This document shows, one piece after another, positions 5,218 to 6,258 of a stretch of DNA of 6,258 nt. The stretch is taken from contig DPVW01000023.1 in NCBI GenBank assembly GCA_003529325.1, forward strand, positions 3,693-9,950. The letters are read 5' to 3'. The DNA is from Candidatus Latescibacterota bacterium (GTDB lineage: Bacteria; Latescibacterota; UBA2968; UBA8231). Each line of letters opens with the position of its first letter. The first letter of the stretch is position 1. The notes under the pieces are model-generated. The model was given only the letters and a program-made list of their open reading frames with translations. It was not told the origin of the DNA and made no database searches. Both the position numbers and the translations under genes were made by a program.

Positions 5218-6219
5218 TCAGCCCCCGGCCTTCTCATACAGATCCCGACCGGCAACAAGGGCCTCGATCTTGCGATCTGCCACGGAGCGCTTCAGCATCC
5301 AGAAACCACAGTCCGGATTGATGTAAGCGATTCGCTCCAGATCGATGACTTTCGCCGTTGCGTCGATCCGTTGGGCAATCTCCTCGGCGGACTCTACGAC
5401 ATTGGTCTTGATATCGACGACACCAAGACCGAAACGCACTTTCGTATCGATCTCTTTCAACGCCGGCAACTCCCAGTTGCCCCGATGTGCCAACTCCAGC
5501 AGCACATGGTCGGCGTGCAGACCACTGAGGTAGTCGATCAGGTTCTGCCAACTCCCCTGTTGAATCGACTGCCCACCGTAGTTGCCGAAACAGAGATGCA
5601 CCGCAGGCGTTTTCTGCACCTTGTCGAGAATTCGATTCATACCCTCCAGGGCCCACTCCCATTCTTCCGAGTGACCGGGTAGATTCGCCTCATCCACTTG
5701 CACCACGTCGGCGTCGATTTCGGCGACCTGCGCCGCCAGCACATCGGCGAGCGCATTGCTGAGATCGGCGTACGAGCCATAGTGATTGTCGAGCAACGTC
5801 TTGCACAACATATGTGGGCCCGTCAGGGTGAATTTCAGCTTGTGCGACGTGAGCGCGCGGGCGAGTGAAAAGTCCCCGGGAAGGTCCAGAGATCCCTCAT
5901 CCAGAGGGCCGTCGACGACGGCACTTGGGCGCACGCGGAAGGACATACCCGCGTCCTTGCGAAATGCGGCCACGTCAGAGCGTGTCACCTGCTCCCGCAC
6001 ATTCCCGAGTGGCTTCACGAAGTATTCGATCATGCCATTTGTTTCGGGGTGGTCGGTATCGAACCGACCCAGTTCTCCGTCAGCGATCACGTCGATACCG
6101 GCGTTCTCCTGGGTCTTCAGGATCACAGCCATGGCATCGCGCAGGCCCTGTTCCGACGGTAGTGCGATGAGCCAATCAGGTACGGGGTAACTCCCCACCA
6201 CCGTCGTCAGAATACCCAT
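5218..6219 (-). CDS. Cobalamin-independent methionine synthase (MetE) C-terminal-domain protein
   Basis: The 333-residue protein matches only the catalytic C-terminal half of MetE (TIM barrel); full-length MetE is about 750. VVGSYPVP (7-14) is the family's opening strand. ADGELGRFD (46-54), QVDEANLPGH (174-183), VHLCFGNYGG (207-216), LLELAHRGNWELPAL (240-254), GLGVVDIKTN (264-273) and NPDCGFWML (301-309) follow in the MetE order. His208, Cys210, Glu242 and Cys304 match the four zinc ligands that activate the thiol substrate in MetE. The expected chemistry is methyl or alkyl transfer to or from a thiol. It could be a 'core' methionine synthase that uses a simpler methyl donor or a corrinoid protein, or another family member such as an epoxyalkane:coenzyme M transferase-like or thiol-lyase enzyme. 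The sequence does not decide. The start at 6219 is backed by AAGGAG (6231-6236), 11 bases upstream. The gene stands alone in the window, convergent to the HTH gene. The promoter is probably outside; no riboswitch can be judged from the 39 bases left. Confidence 0.88.
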   Translation of the reverse strand: MGILTTVVGSYPVPDWLIALPSEQGLRDAMAVILKTQENAGIDVIADGELGRFDTDHPETNGMIEYFVKPLGNVREQVTRSDVAAFRKDAGMSFRVRPSAVVDGPLDEGSLDLPGDFSLARALTSHKLKFTLTGPHMLCKTLLDNHYGSYADLSNALADVLAAQVAEIDADVVQVDEANLPGHSEEWEWALEGMNRILDKVQKTPAVHLCFGNYGGQSIQQGSWQNLIDYLSGLHADHVLLELAHRGNWELPALKEIDTKVRFGLGVVDIKTNVVESAEEIAQRIDATAKVIDLERIAYINPDCGFWMLKRSVADRKIEALVAGRDLYEKAGG

Positions 6220-6258
6220 CGAAAAAAATTCTCCTTATCAGATTGTGTAGTTGATTTT

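Overview
The window is a compact bacterial chromosomal segment with GC of roughly 60% by eye. Most genes have purine-rich Shine-Dalgarno sites, and one end carries a lipobox-type signal peptide. Gene content (Pgi of the transaldolase-fusion-like subfamily, short-form 6-phosphogluconate dehydrogenase, sulfatase, RidA-like protein, coiled-coil/HTH regulator of a type common in Gram-negative genomes) suggests a Gram-negative environmental heterotroph. The phylum cannot be fixed from the sequence alone. I see no transposase, integrase, tRNA, rRNA or CRISPR array.

Left, minus strand (1-946): a probable operon reads leftward. It holds a 197-residue RidA/YjgF-superfamily protein, then after about 20 bases an unrecognised 77-residue protein. 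Overlapping the latter's stop codon is a reading frame that encodes a clear lipoprotein signal peptide and runs off the window edge, but it has no ordinary start codon.

Centre, plus strand (1057-3702): after a 110-base divergent intergenic region come glucose-6-phosphate isomerase (pgi) and a 300-residue 6-phosphogluconate dehydrogenase (gnd), separated by 33 bases. They act on either side of glucose 6-phosphate/6-phosphogluconate, so the pair looks like part of a hexose-phosphate/oxidative pentose phosphate operon. zwf and pgl are not in the window.

Right of centre, minus strand (3719-4569): a decayed sulfatase. Three reading frames carry successive parts of one sulfatase, with the formylglycine motif intact. 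The usual middle of the protein is missing, the frame shifts twice, and no normal start codon is present. I annotate it as a pseudogene.

Right (4584-6219): a divergently placed promoter candidate and a small regulator (N-terminal coiled coil, C-terminal XRE-type HTH) read rightward. A strong hairpin with a T-run on the minus-strand side separates it from a convergent 333-residue protein. That protein matches only the C-terminal catalytic domain of cobalamin-independent methionine synthase and keeps all four expected zinc ligands.

I found no convincing new multi-gene system. The items most worth a second look are the stand-alone MetE-core protein, the RidA/small-protein/lipoprotein cluster with its odd start, the NAD-type signature of the short Gnd, and the sulfatase decay.
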